Assembly: GCA_938002665.1 (NCBI GenBank)
Contig: CALLAE010000009.1
Span: 62,001-126,000 of the forward strand
Length of the DNA stretch: 64,000 bases
DNA from: an uncultured Saprospiraceae bacterium
GTDB lineage: Bacteria > Bacteroidota > Bacteroidia > Chitinophagales > Saprospiraceae
Direction of reading: 5' to 3'
Positions 8,657 through 15,920 of this stretch are shown here, piece by piece. The position numbers and the translations under genes are program-made. The first letter of the stretch is position 1. Every line of letters begins with the position of its first letter. The notes beneath the pieces are model-generated. The model searched no databases. It was not told where the DNA came from and was given only the letters and a program-made list of their open reading frames with translations.

Positions 8657-9514
8657 TCAGCTGATGTTTTTAATAGTATTATGGTACCAAGAAGGCACAA
8701 AGTTACCATTTACCGTCTTTTCAGTTAGAAAAATACCAATAATCCCACAACCAATCCCCATCAATACGTCGATTAAATAGTGGTGATTACTATAAATAGC
8801 CCCAAACCATATAGCTAACAAGCTTATTACAAATAAGGTTGTAAGAACTTTATTACCATATTTTAGGCTATAATAGCTTAAAACCAGTGGGAAAGCGGCA
8901 TGCATGGAAGGGAGTGCACCGAAGGTATTAGTCCCTTGACTGTACATTCCATGATATATAGGGATGCCTATCATTTCGTCAAATCTGGCTAAGCCTGCAG
9001 GCTCTCCCATGGCTGTGATGAGAATTTCACTCCCATACTTGAGGTAGTACCATGGTGGTGCAGCAGGTAGCAGTATATATATGATAAAACCAAATATGTT
9101 AGTAATCAAAAAGCATAGCCAAAAGTCGAAAACAAGTTTCCTTCTTTTCTTGAAAAATATGAGCAGCCCGAAAAGAATAGGAAAGGGTGCCCAAGTGATA
9201 TAAAAACAACCAGAGATTATATCGAAAATGGGATGGATATGGGCATTGAAGTATTCGCAAAGAGTGACTCTCACACCATCTAGTTGTACGCCAAACCAAC
9301 TCACCTCCCAGTCGTATAATTTTTTATTTAAGATAGGGAAAGGATTATAGTTATGTAAGATCTTTAAGGAACTGTAGCAAATGAGATACAAGAATAGGGG
9401 AGTGAAACTAAGGCCTAGTTTTCTAGTAGTGGCAGTGGCAAAAAATAAACCCACTGCAAGAAAATAAAAAGCGACAGCAAAAGCATCTAGCCCTACCACT
9501 AAGCCAAACCACAA
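8657..9514 (-). CDS. AUR1/PAP2-like inositol phosphorylceramide synthase (start uncertain)
   Basis: A multi-pass membrane protein with the AUR1-type PAP2 signature: LLPAAPPWYY (148-157), FGALPSMHAAFPLV (198-211) and SNHHYLIDVL (242-251), containing the histidines and aspartate of the catalytic triad. AUR1 enzymes transfer inositol phosphate from phosphatidylinositol to ceramide on the outer face of the membrane. Its operon partners make both substrates. The only canonical in-frame start is the TTG at 9514. The frame stays open 29 codons further upstream to the DUF4833 stop at 9602-9604, and those codons add the first half of a hydrophobic helix plus a short polar N-terminus. An AUU at 9598 or 9580 is therefore a possible true start. 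A general lipid phosphatase role is the alternative. Confidence 0.85.
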   Translation of the reverse strand: MWFGLVVGLDAFAVAFYFLAVGLFFATATTRKLGLSFTPLFLYLICYSSLKILHNYNPFPILNKKLYDWEVSWFGVQLDGVRVTLCEYFNAHIHPIFDIISGCFYITWAPFPILFGLLIFFKKRRKLVFDFWLCFLITNIFGFIIYILLPAAPPWYYLKYGSEILITAMGEPAGLARFDEMIGIPIYHGMYSQGTNTFGALPSMHAAFPLVLSYYSLKYGNKVLTTLFVISLLAIWFGAIYSNHHYLIDVLMGIGCGIIGIFLTEKTVNGNFVPSWYHNTIKNIS

Positions 9515-9601
9515 CCAATAGACGACTGAGAGTATAATACCCGATGTTAGCCAGGTTTTAGAAAACCTATCGAATTCAATATTAACAGGAGCAGTAATGA
9601 C

Positions 9602-10123
9602 TTAGAATTCTATTTTTTGATAAACGGGGAAATTGTCAGTGACACTAGTCCCAAAAAACTCGATAAACTTAATCTGAGGAAAGACGCCAAATTCTTCTGC
9701 ATAGACAAAGATGTTAGAGACAACCGACATCTTGTTTTGTAACATCGAAAACACTTTGTATTTGTTGTTATCATCTTTAGCAAGAAAGAAATCCTGCTGG
9801 TCATAAGACACAAAATTGAACTTGTATGTTTCTCGGTTTATCTTATTGAATTTACATCCGAAAGCTAGCTTTTTCTGAATACTGTTCAGTGCTTTCTTTT
9901 TAATCTTATGTTCGTAATTCATCCAGAAAACATCTATAGGAGAGTCTTCATTCATAATGCCGTCAGCTCCTACATTAAGTGTATATACGATTGTGTTAGT
10001 ATTGAGATTTCTTTGGATGTAGAATAATAGATTTTTGTTCTTAGGTGTAGGGTAGTGTTCCGGCAGACCCACCTGACCAGTGTAATTGAATTTGAACTTT
10101 AGTCTATTGAAATTATCTAACAT
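9602..10123 (-). CDS. DUF4833 family protein inside the inositol-lipid operon
   Basis: About 173 residues from the ATG at 10123; a GTG ten codons upstream (10153) is also possible. The pattern LPEHYPTPKNKNLLFYIQR, followed by NTIVYTLNVGADGIMNEDSPIDVFWMNY and KALNSIQKKLAFGCKF, matches what I remember of DUF4833 (PF16117). It is a predicted beta-rich protein with no clear signal peptide or membrane segment from this start. No function is established. I recall that a DUF4833 gene also accompanies the inositol-lipid genes of Bacteroides, which would make it a conserved pathway partner. It sits between the CDP-alcohol transferase and the AUR1-like synthase, 45 bases after the former, so a lipid-handling or chaperone-like role is plausible but unproven. 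Confidence 0.7.
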   Translation of the reverse strand: MLDNFNRLKFKFNYTGQVGLPEHYPTPKNKNLLFYIQRNLNTNTIVYTLNVGADGIMNEDSPIDVFWMNYEHKIKKKALNSIQKKLAFGCKFNKINRETYKFNFVSYDQQDFFLAKDDNNKYKVFSMLQNKMSVVSNIFVYAEEFGVFPQIKFIEFFGTSVTDNFPVYQKIEF

Positions 10124-10168
10124 AATAATGTGGACGGTATGCAATATTACCACTTATACTAACCACGA

Positions 10169-10870
10169 CTAGTATTTCTCTAGCAATTTTGTCCTAGAAT
10201 AGTATAGACGGCGCAGAGCAGTAATATTTGCTGATATTGCTAAAATAAAGATAGGCCAGCTAAATATAGATATTGTTTCGAATATCGGTTGGCTGAGCCA
10301 ATCTACGCTGTAAGTATAGTCACCTCCTATCTGCTTAGAAATGAGAAAGGTCAGAAGACTGGAAACAGCCACCAGAACTATGCGCTCTGGTCTCTGCATA
10401 ATTCCTACACTAGCATTGACCCCTAGTCCTTCAGCCCTCGCTCTAGTGTAACTTACCATTATGGAGCCTATCATAGCTATAAAGCAAAATATCGAAGTAA
10501 GAAGGTAATTCTGAGTCACTGTATAATAACAAAAGCCAAAAAACATGACTAATTCACTGTATCTATCTAACACTGAGTCATAGAGCGCACCATAGGGATG
10601 ATCTGTACCACTCACTCTTGCTAATCTGCCATCTACCATATCCATGGCACCAGCGAGAAGAATTATAAGGCCTGCATAGCCTAGATACCTATGATCGTCT
10701 CTGTCACCTACTTCGGCACCATAGATGAGGACACCAGTCGAAACTATATTAAGAACAAAGCCAAAAAAAGTGACCATGTTAGGTGTAATCCCTACTTTCA
10801 TAAGAATCTTGATCAGTGGGCTGAGTATGGCGTAAACTAGCTGCTGGAGACTTTTCTTGATAGGATTCAA
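10169..10870 (-). CDS. CDP-alcohol phosphatidyltransferase, candidate phosphatidylinositol-phosphate synthase
   Basis: A 233-residue integral membrane enzyme, first gene of the lipid operon. The full CDP-alcohol transferase signature is present: D77, D80-G81, A84-R85, G94, D98 and D102 in the stretch starting DMVDGRLARVSG. After the catalytic helices comes SYTRARAEGLGVNASVGIMQRPER (143 onward), the kind of Arg-rich loop that in inositol-phosphate lipid synthases binds the phosphate of inositol phosphate. Together with MIPS and PgpA in the same operon this favours CDP-DAG plus inositol 1-phosphate to phosphatidylinositol phosphate, as in mycobacteria and Bacteroides. Phosphatidylglycerophosphate or phosphatidylserine synthesis are the alternatives. 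Confidence 0.88.
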   Translation of the reverse strand: MNPIKKSLQQLVYAILSPLIKILMKVGITPNMVTFFGFVLNIVSTGVLIYGAEVGDRDDHRYLGYAGLIILLAGAMDMVDGRLARVSGTDHPYGALYDSVLDRYSELVMFFGFCYYTVTQNYLLTSIFCFIAMIGSIMVSYTRARAEGLGVNASVGIMQRPERIVLVAVSSLLTFLISKQIGGDYTYSVDWLSQPIFETISIFSWPIFILAISANITALRRLYYSRTKLLEKY

Positions 10871-10901
10871 ATAAATATCGCTTTTGGTGATTGTATTGCC
10901 T

Positions 10902-10933
10902 CAAAGCTAGTAAAACTTGGGTTAAGCTATCAA
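10902..10933 (-). promoter_or_regulatory. Bacteroidota-type promoter of the inositol-sphingolipid operon
   Basis: Read on the minus strand this is TTG (10931-10933), a 21-base spacer, then TAGCTTTG (10902-10909), which fits the Bacteroidota -33 TTG / -7 TAnnTTTG promoter. The ATG of the first operon gene is about 32 bases downstream (10870). This is the best promoter match among the intergenic regions I examined, and no other obvious promoter lies inside the packed operon. It supports transcription of all ten genes as one unit. Confidence 0.6.
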
Positions 10934-11013
10934 CATACGTTCCTAGGATATTCTGAGAGATTAGCACTGAGTATGTCAAAATTTCGTTTTATTTGTTAAA
11001 AATGTGACTACTT

Positions 11014-12063
11014 ATGAATGCCAAAATAGCTGGTGTGGGTTACTATGTTCCTGAGAATGTTTTCACTAATGAAGACCTTACTCAGTATATGGATACTTCT
11101 GATGAATGGATACAAGAAAGAACTGGGATTAAGGAAAGAAGATTTGCGACCAAGCATAAAGAAACTCCTACAACTATGGGTGCGGCTGCTGCCCGCATAG
11201 CAATAGATCGGGCAGGCATCAGCCCAGAAGATGTAGATTTTATAATTTTTGCCACTCTCAGTCCAGACTACTACTTCCCTGGCTGTGGCGTTTTGCTGCA
11301 GAGGGAATTAGGTATTACCAAAACAGAGATAGGCGCACTAGATGTCAGAAATCAGTGCTCAGGATTTATTTACGGTCTTTCTGTTGCTGATCAGTTTATC
11401 AGGTCAGGAATGTACAAGAATATTCTTTTGGTAGGATCTGAAATGCATTCGATGGGCTTAGATTTTAGTACTAAGGGTCGTGGCGTATCTGTCATCTTTG
11501 GAGATGGTGCTGGAGCAGTGGTGCTGCAGCCTACAGAAGGAGAAGGTATCCTTACCACTAAGCTTCATTCTGATGGGAGTTACGCAGAAGAGTTAGCCCT
11601 GATAAATTTTGGCTCTCACGGAGGATATCATGATGAGGTAGATTACGGCTATCCTGATCCTAAGATTCCAGGGGGTCTTTTTGCTACTGAGAAGATGGTT
11701 ACCGAGGGCATGATGTATCCTTATATGAATGGACAAAAGGTATTTAAAAAAGCAGTAGTCAAATTTGTAGAAGTAATAAATGAAGCGCTGGGCTCGACTG
11801 GTCTTGATAAGAAAGATATAGACATGATGATCCCTCACCAGGCCAATCTAAGAATCAGCCAGTTTGTGCAGCAGAGTATGGGGCTCCCTGATGAGAAGAT
11901 ATTTAATAATATCCAGAAGTATGGCAATACGACTGCTGCTTCTATTCCTATTGCGTTATGTGAAGCATGGGAAGCGGGAAAGATTAAGTCTGGAGACTTG
12001 GTATGTCTAGCGGCATTTGGGAGTGGCTTTACTTGGGGCAGTGCGCTGGTCAGGTGGAACTGA
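11014..12063 (+). CDS. fabH: 3-Oxoacyl-ACP synthase III (FabH-like)
   Basis: A 349-residue ketoacyl synthase III. Visible landmarks: TSDEWIQERTGIKERR (28-43), the active-site cysteine C115 in NQCSGFIYGL, GDGAGAVVL, the catalytic histidine in MIPHQANLRI and the asparagine in KYGNTTAASIP. FabH condenses acetyl-CoA or a branched acyl-CoA with malonyl-ACP to start fatty acids. It diverges from the sphingolipid operon, with a 143-base gap that carries the operon promoter on the other strand. A FabH next to a lipid operon could supply iso-branched starters for sphingoid bases, but no sequence feature proves this chain preference. Confidence 0.9.
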   Translation: MNAKIAGVGYYVPENVFTNEDLTQYMDTSDEWIQERTGIKERRFATKHKETPTTMGAAAARIAIDRAGISPEDVDFIIFATLSPDYYFPGCGVLLQRELGITKTEIGALDVRNQCSGFIYGLSVADQFIRSGMYKNILLVGSEMHSMGLDFSTKGRGVSVIFGDGAGAVVLQPTEGEGILTTKLHSDGSYAEELALINFGSHGGYHDEVDYGYPDPKIPGGLFATEKMVTEGMMYPYMNGQKVFKKAVVKFVEVINEALGSTGLDKKDIDMMIPHQANLRISQFVQQSMGLPDEKIFNNIQKYGNTTAASIPIALCEAWEAGKIKSGDLVCLAAFGSGFTWGSALVRWN

Positions 12064-12131
12064 TGATGAATGATTAATTCAGAATGAAAATTTATGAATT
12101 ATGAATTAAGAATGATGAATTAGAGAATTTA

Positions 12132-12166
12132 ACTTATCACTTATCACTTATCACTAATCACTAATC
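12132..12166 (+). repeat. Heptamer tandem repeat upstream of bshB1
   Basis: Five exact 7-base units: ACTTATC three times (12132-12152), then ACTAATC twice (12153-12166). It is preceded from about 12066 by a degenerate AT-rich tract of repeated ATGAATTA-like words. The array ends 26 bases before the ATG of bshB1. It is too short and not spaced like a CRISPR array. Such slippable arrays can change length between strains. Confidence 0.85.
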
Positions 12167-12192
12167 ACCAACAATTAATCTCTAACTAAAAG

Positions 12193-12918
12193 ATGACAAA
12201 AAACAAACTGGATATATTAGCAATAGGAGTACATCCTGATGATGTGGAGTTAGGCTGTGGTGCGACGCTAGTGAAGCAAGTGAGCCTAGGATATAGAGTG
12301 GGGATAGTGGATCTTACTAAAGGAGAGTTAGGGACGAGGGGTAGTGCAGCGCTAAGAAAAAAAGAGGCGGAGGCAGCTAGGAAATATTGTGGTGCACTAG
12401 TCAGAGAGAACCTCGGCATGGCGGATGGTTTTTTTGAGAATACGAAAGTCAATAAATTAAAAATAATCAAGGCTGTAAGAAAGTATCAGCCGGATATCGT
12501 TTTATCTAATGCAACTTCTGATAGGCATCCTGATCATAGTCGTGCTTCTCTTATGATCAGTGAAGCTTGTTTTTTGGCTGGACTCCAAAAGATAAAAACC
12601 TCAGCCAATAGAAAAGCGCAAGCTAAATGGAGACCAAGAAAAGTATTCAACTATATACAAGATCATCACATAGAACCTGATATCGTCGTAGATGTTACAG
12701 GCTATATAGAGAAGAAAATAAAGCTGGTGCAGTGCTTCAGCTCACAGTTCTACAGTCCCAAACAGAAAGGAGTGAGTACACCTATCTCTTCCAAAGCTTT
12801 TCTAGATAACCTCACAGGCAGAGCCTTAGCGCACGGCCGACGTATAGGGGTAGAGCATGGGGAAGGTTTTACTTGTGCAGAGTATGTGGGTACTGGTGAT
12901 CTTATGAAAATACTTTAA
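12193..12918 (+). CDS. bshB1: BshB1-type N-acetylglucosaminyl-malate deacetylase (bacillithiol synthesis)
   Basis: A 241-residue zinc-dependent LmbE/PIG-L deacetylase. The zinc motif HPDD is at 14-17 (IGVHPDDVELGCG), and the second metal/substrate motif is SDRHPDHS. The segments TKGELGTRG and LAHGRRIGVEHGEGF are typical of BshB1, which deacetylates GlcNAc-malate to GlcN-malate in bacillithiol synthesis in Bacillota and Bacteroidota. It follows fabH after 129 bases of AT-rich repeats and faces the minus-strand gene that ends at 12954. The other bacillithiol genes (bshA, bshC) are not in this window. The PIG-L fold is certain; the substrate follows from the subfamily pattern. Confidence 0.88.
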   Translation: MTKNKLDILAIGVHPDDVELGCGATLVKQVSLGYRVGIVDLTKGELGTRGSAALRKKEAEAARKYCGALVRENLGMADGFFENTKVNKLKIIKAVRKYQPDIVLSNATSDRHPDHSRASLMISEACFLAGLQKIKTSANRKAQAKWRPRKVFNYIQDHHIEPDIVVDVTGYIEKKIKLVQCFSSQFYSPKQKGVSTPISSKAFLDNLTGRALAHGRRIGVEHGEGFTCAEYVGTGDLMKIL

Positions 12919-12953
12919 GGAATACTTTAAGCTATACTTTCACTTCTGACATT

Positions 12954-13538
12954 CTAGTCTTCTGAGTCAAACCAAAATGGTATACTGAAGGACACGTGTG
13001 GCTGTTCAGGACTTTCCATTTTGCTTATAGACAGTATATTTTTTCCATGAAGAAAGTTGTCAGTGGGGATATGCGTAAGGGCTCCTCTTTCTCTTTTGTG
13101 TGAAAATCGATGGACATCATAATCTAGATCTACTGGTTGGCCATTGATACTTACCTTGAGATATTTTGAGTAACAGTCACTATTGAATGCCCATTTAGCC
13201 ATCTGGTTTGCAGCAGAGCCTAATGAATCTACTCTAGAAAACTGGCCACATAAGTCTTTTTGATACTTTTTTTCTGAAGCAAAAATTGGAATGAAAAGTC
13301 TCATGAAAGGACCTTTGATAATTTCACTTGGGATCACAGGGTGGACTGCTTTGCCATGAGTTTTGAGCTGGTCCAGATAGAAATAACTATATATGACATC
13401 TTCTGATTCTAGTTTTTGGAAGTGCTCTTCACCGTCTACTAGCAAACTGACATTCGATTTTTGGAAGAGAGTAAAAGAATAAAACGAAGCTAGAATAATG
13501 ATTAGAAAAGCAACCAGTATTTCTTTCCCTTTCTTCAT
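12954..13538 (-). CDS. Unknown protein with one N-terminal membrane anchor
   Basis: A 194-residue protein with a single hydrophobic helix at about residues 8-26 followed by a soluble domain, which is probably exported but membrane-anchored. I do not recognise the family. Visible points are PVIPSEIIKGPFMRLFIP in the middle, one pair of cysteines (about 97 and 122) that could form a disulphide outside the cytoplasm, and a Ser/Ile-rich end SFSIPFWFDSED. It overlaps the preceding membrane-protein gene by four bases, so the two are probably produced together and may interact. Confidence 0.65.
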   Translation of the reverse strand: MKKGKEILVAFLIIILASFYSFTLFQKSNVSLLVDGEEHFQKLESEDVIYSYFYLDQLKTHGKAVHPVIPSEIIKGPFMRLFIPIFASEKKYQKDLCGQFSRVDSLGSAANQMAKWAFNSDCYSKYLKVSINGQPVDLDYDVHRFSHKRERGALTHIPTDNFLHGKNILSISKMESPEQPHVSFSIPFWFDSED

Positions 13539-14317
13539 ATGGGAATAGAAAGTGTATAGGATCTGTATAGGATCTGGTTGAGTGGTTTGTGTAAGCCAGG
13601 GGTTATGAATGGACTAAAAGTCTTGACGATTTTAGCATACCGTGTCTGTAAAGATGCATTGGCTTTCAGCTTTTTGGAATTGAATAGCATTCCAGATACA
13701 CCTTGAATAATTAATATACCTATCCATAGATATAGTGGAACCAGAGAAAGTTGATTGCTCACATAATCATCTAAAAGGCTCGCGAGGAAAAGTAAAACAG
13801 CTAGGACGATGGCAAAACTGAAGTAGACCATTACACCTGAACAGGCACTAGCAAAAAGAGTACTGCATTTGTTGTCTATCTCACCAATGGTTGTCTTGAT
13901 ACTGGGTAGATCTTTTGTCATCTCTTTCATAAAGGCAGCTGAATAGTAGCCATCTTCTAGCTTGTAGCCATCAGGAAAAACAGAATTGAGCCCGATCAAC
14001 CCTATCCAATATCCTCTAAGTATAAAATGAATGATAAAGATGGTTGTCAATAAACTAGCACCAAGTATAAGCAGGTAGGAAAGCCAATAGCCTAAGTAGT
14101 ACTGCTCTAGAGAAAGATGACTAATAAGAAAGTCGATCAATCCGAAAATGATTTCTGGAATTTTTAGTGACCCATAGATTGCAAGACCTGAAATAATGAG
14201 CTCCGCTTGCCAGCTTTCCCTTTCTAGTCGCCTTAGCCATTTGGGCTGCTTGGAAGCTGTCGTCGTATCTGGACTTGTATCAGTTGATTCTATAATAGAT
14301 GTTGTTGCTATAGACAA
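13535..14317 (-). CDS. Unknown multi-pass membrane protein
   Basis: A 260-residue protein with a polar, Thr/Ser-rich N-terminus (1-35) and about four to five hydrophobic segments near residues 40-65, 75-105, 160-185 and 190-212. I do not recognise the family. The four-base overlap with the downstream single-anchor protein implies translational coupling. Upstream, 56 bases separate it from the small secreted protein ending at 14374. With no catalytic motif visible, a structural or transport partner role is possible but cannot be named. Confidence 0.65.
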   Translation of the reverse strand: MSIATTSIIESTDTSPDTTTASKQPKWLRRLERESWQAELIISGLAIYGSLKIPEIIFGLIDFLISHLSLEQYYLGYWLSYLLILGASLLTTIFIIHFILRGYWIGLIGLNSVFPDGYKLEDGYYSAAFMKEMTKDLPSIKTTIGEIDNKCSTLFASACSGVMVYFSFAIVLAVLLFLASLLDDYVSNQLSLVPLYLWIGILIIQGVSGMLFNSKKLKANASLQTRYAKIVKTFSPFITPGLHKPLNQILYRSYTLSIPI

Positions 14318-14373
14318 TTTACAACCTTGTCATGGATTTATGACCTAATATTTCGACTAAATCCCTCTGATTA

Positions 14374-14691
14374 TCAGTCAGGAAGGGGTGGTGTATTTTT
14401 TTGTTCTAGTCTGTCTACATACTCCAGTGAGCCTAGGCGCATTCTTAACTGGACTGGTGCATGCTTTGAGGCTTTGTTTTCAACCTTGCAAAAGAAACCT
14501 AAGCTGTTATGATAATTCTTGGAATAATCAAATTTTTGGAACATCAGAGATCGGGGCGATATGATAGAGTCTAATTGGAGAAAATCTCTTTTATAGTCAG
14601 GTTTAATGTGTTGTGAGAGAACATCAGTAGACTGTCCACTAACTAAGCCCACCAGCATAAAAAGGAATACACTACTCAGACTCTTTTTCAT
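14374..14691 (-). CDS. Small secreted protein of unknown function
   Basis: A 105-residue protein starting at the ATG at 14691 (MKKSLSSVFLFMLVGLVSG), which gives a clear signal peptide ending near Ser-Gly-Gln. A longer frame beginning at 14757 would add 22 polar residues in front of the signal and is rejected. The mature part has charged segments and ends NTPPLPD; no family is recognised. Its start overlaps the last 20 bases of the THUMP methyltransferase gene upstream, suggesting co-transcription. Confidence 0.6.
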   Translation of the reverse strand: MKKSLSSVFLFMLVGLVSGQSTDVLSQHIKPDYKRDFLQLDSIISPRSLMFQKFDYSKNYHNSLGFFCKVENKASKHAPVQLRMRLGSLEYVDRLEQKNTPPLPD

Positions 14692-15826
14692 TCTTGACAG
14701 GTTTTCTTGTTCCTTTATACATTTCGTACTTATAGAATTTAGCGGGGATACCACCATTATCTACATTGATCTTCGCACTAGGCTTTAATCTAAACGATTT
14801 CATAGCCTGATTATTTCCTGAAAGGATCCAAGCGTCTGAGTCTTGCCAGCCATTCTTCAGTGTATCTGAAATCAGTTTGTAGAATTCTTTGACATTATTT
14901 ATCTGGACTCTTTTATCATAAGGAGGGTTAAGATAGACTACGCTACCTGGTATCCCTCTAGACTCCAGGAAATCCGCTTCTTTGATATTTATTTGTTCTT
15001 TATAGGGTAGTTTTTGGAGATTCTTTCTTAAGTCTCTGACTGCATATCTGTTTATATCTCCAGCAAACATTTCTGCCTCGGGAGGCTGTATAGCTGCTTC
15101 TGCTGCACCTTTGACTCCTTCCCATATTTCGGGATAGAACTCAGGCCAATTCTCAAAGCTAAACCTCTCCACAAACTTTCCAGAAGGAATATTGGCTGCC
15201 ATCATTAGTGCTTCTGTGGTGAAAGTTCCAGACCCACACATGGGATCGTAGAAACGTTGCTTGCCATCCCATCCAGATAGTTTTATGAGCCCAGCTGCAA
15301 AGACTTCATTGAGTGGTGCCTTATAAGATCGTTCCTTGTAATTTCTTAAGTGCAAAGATTTCCCAGAGCTATCTAGCGCTATGGACAGACTTGTTTTATG
15401 CAGATGCACATTGATCACAATATCTGGCTGTTCTAAATCTACATTAGGCCTGTAATCATGCTCTCCGCTTAGCTGATCTACGATGGCATCTTTGCAGCGA
15501 TAGGTGACAAAGAGAGAGTTACTGAATATCTCACCGAAAATTGTCGACCGCACAGCAAAAGTCTGGCCTTCTGCTATATAATTAGACCAGCGTATAGTCC
15601 TTACAGCATCGTAAAACTCATCTTGCGTTTCTATCTCAAAAGTCTTAAGAGGCACTAGTACTCTCACTGCTGTTCTGACCTGATAATTGCACCTATATAG
15701 CTGTGCCCAATTGCCTTCGCACTCCACGCCTCTTTTCAGAAGGTTGATATTAGTGAGTTGGAGATCTCTCAGCTCTTGAGCCAAGACTTCTTCCAGCCCT
15801 TCCATTGTTTTGATGATAATTTTCAT
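14672..15826 (-). CDS. THUMP-domain class I RNA methyltransferase (RlmL/YpsC-like)
   Basis: A 384-residue SAM-dependent methyltransferase. The N-terminal THUMP/ferredoxin-like region (about 1-155) binds RNA. The catalytic part has FYDPMCGSGTFTTEALMMA (SAM-binding) and VVYLNPPYDKR, the NPPY motif of N2-guanine RNA methylation. It resembles the N-terminal half of E. coli RlmL and Bacillus YpsC, which modify G2445 of 23S rRNA. The fusion partner of RlmL (the RlmK half) is absent, as is normal outside gammaproteobacteria. A bidirectional terminator-like hairpin separates it from the EGF-like gene upstream. Confidence 0.88.
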   Translation of the reverse strand: MKIIIKTMEGLEEVLAQELRDLQLTNINLLKRGVECEGNWAQLYRCNYQVRTAVRVLVPLKTFEIETQDEFYDAVRTIRWSNYIAEGQTFAVRSTIFGEIFSNSLFVTYRCKDAIVDQLSGEHDYRPNVDLEQPDIVINVHLHKTSLSIALDSSGKSLHLRNYKERSYKAPLNEVFAAGLIKLSGWDGKQRFYDPMCGSGTFTTEALMMAANIPSGKFVERFSFENWPEFYPEIWEGVKGAAEAAIQPPEAEMFAGDINRYAVRDLRKNLQKLPYKEQINIKEADFLESRGIPGSVVYLNPPYDKRVQINNVKEFYKLISDTLKNGWQDSDAWILSGNNQAMKSFRLKPSAKINVDNGGIPAKFYKYEMYKGTRKPVKNEKESE

Positions 15827-15870
15827 GGGCTAGTCAGATACGTTGCTATAGTTTCTTGTGAAGGTATATA

Positions 15871-15902
15871 AAAAAAGCACCTACTGGTGTAAGTGCTTTT
15901 TT
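15871..15902. terminator. Hairpin terminator, symmetric
   Basis: A ten-base perfect stem, AAAAAAGCAC (15871-15880) with GTGCTTTTTT (15893-15902), around a 12-base loop. The A and T tracts on both sides would allow termination in either direction. It lies downstream of the EGF-like lipoprotein gene, which ends at 15921 on the minus strand, so it would end that transcript before the methyltransferase gene. Confidence 0.75.
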
Positions 15903-15920
15903 ATCTAAGCTTTTTCTCAG

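Noticed and set aside
12132-12166. Possible CRISPR-like repeat
   Set aside because: Units are seven bases with no spacers, so it is a simple tandem repeat.
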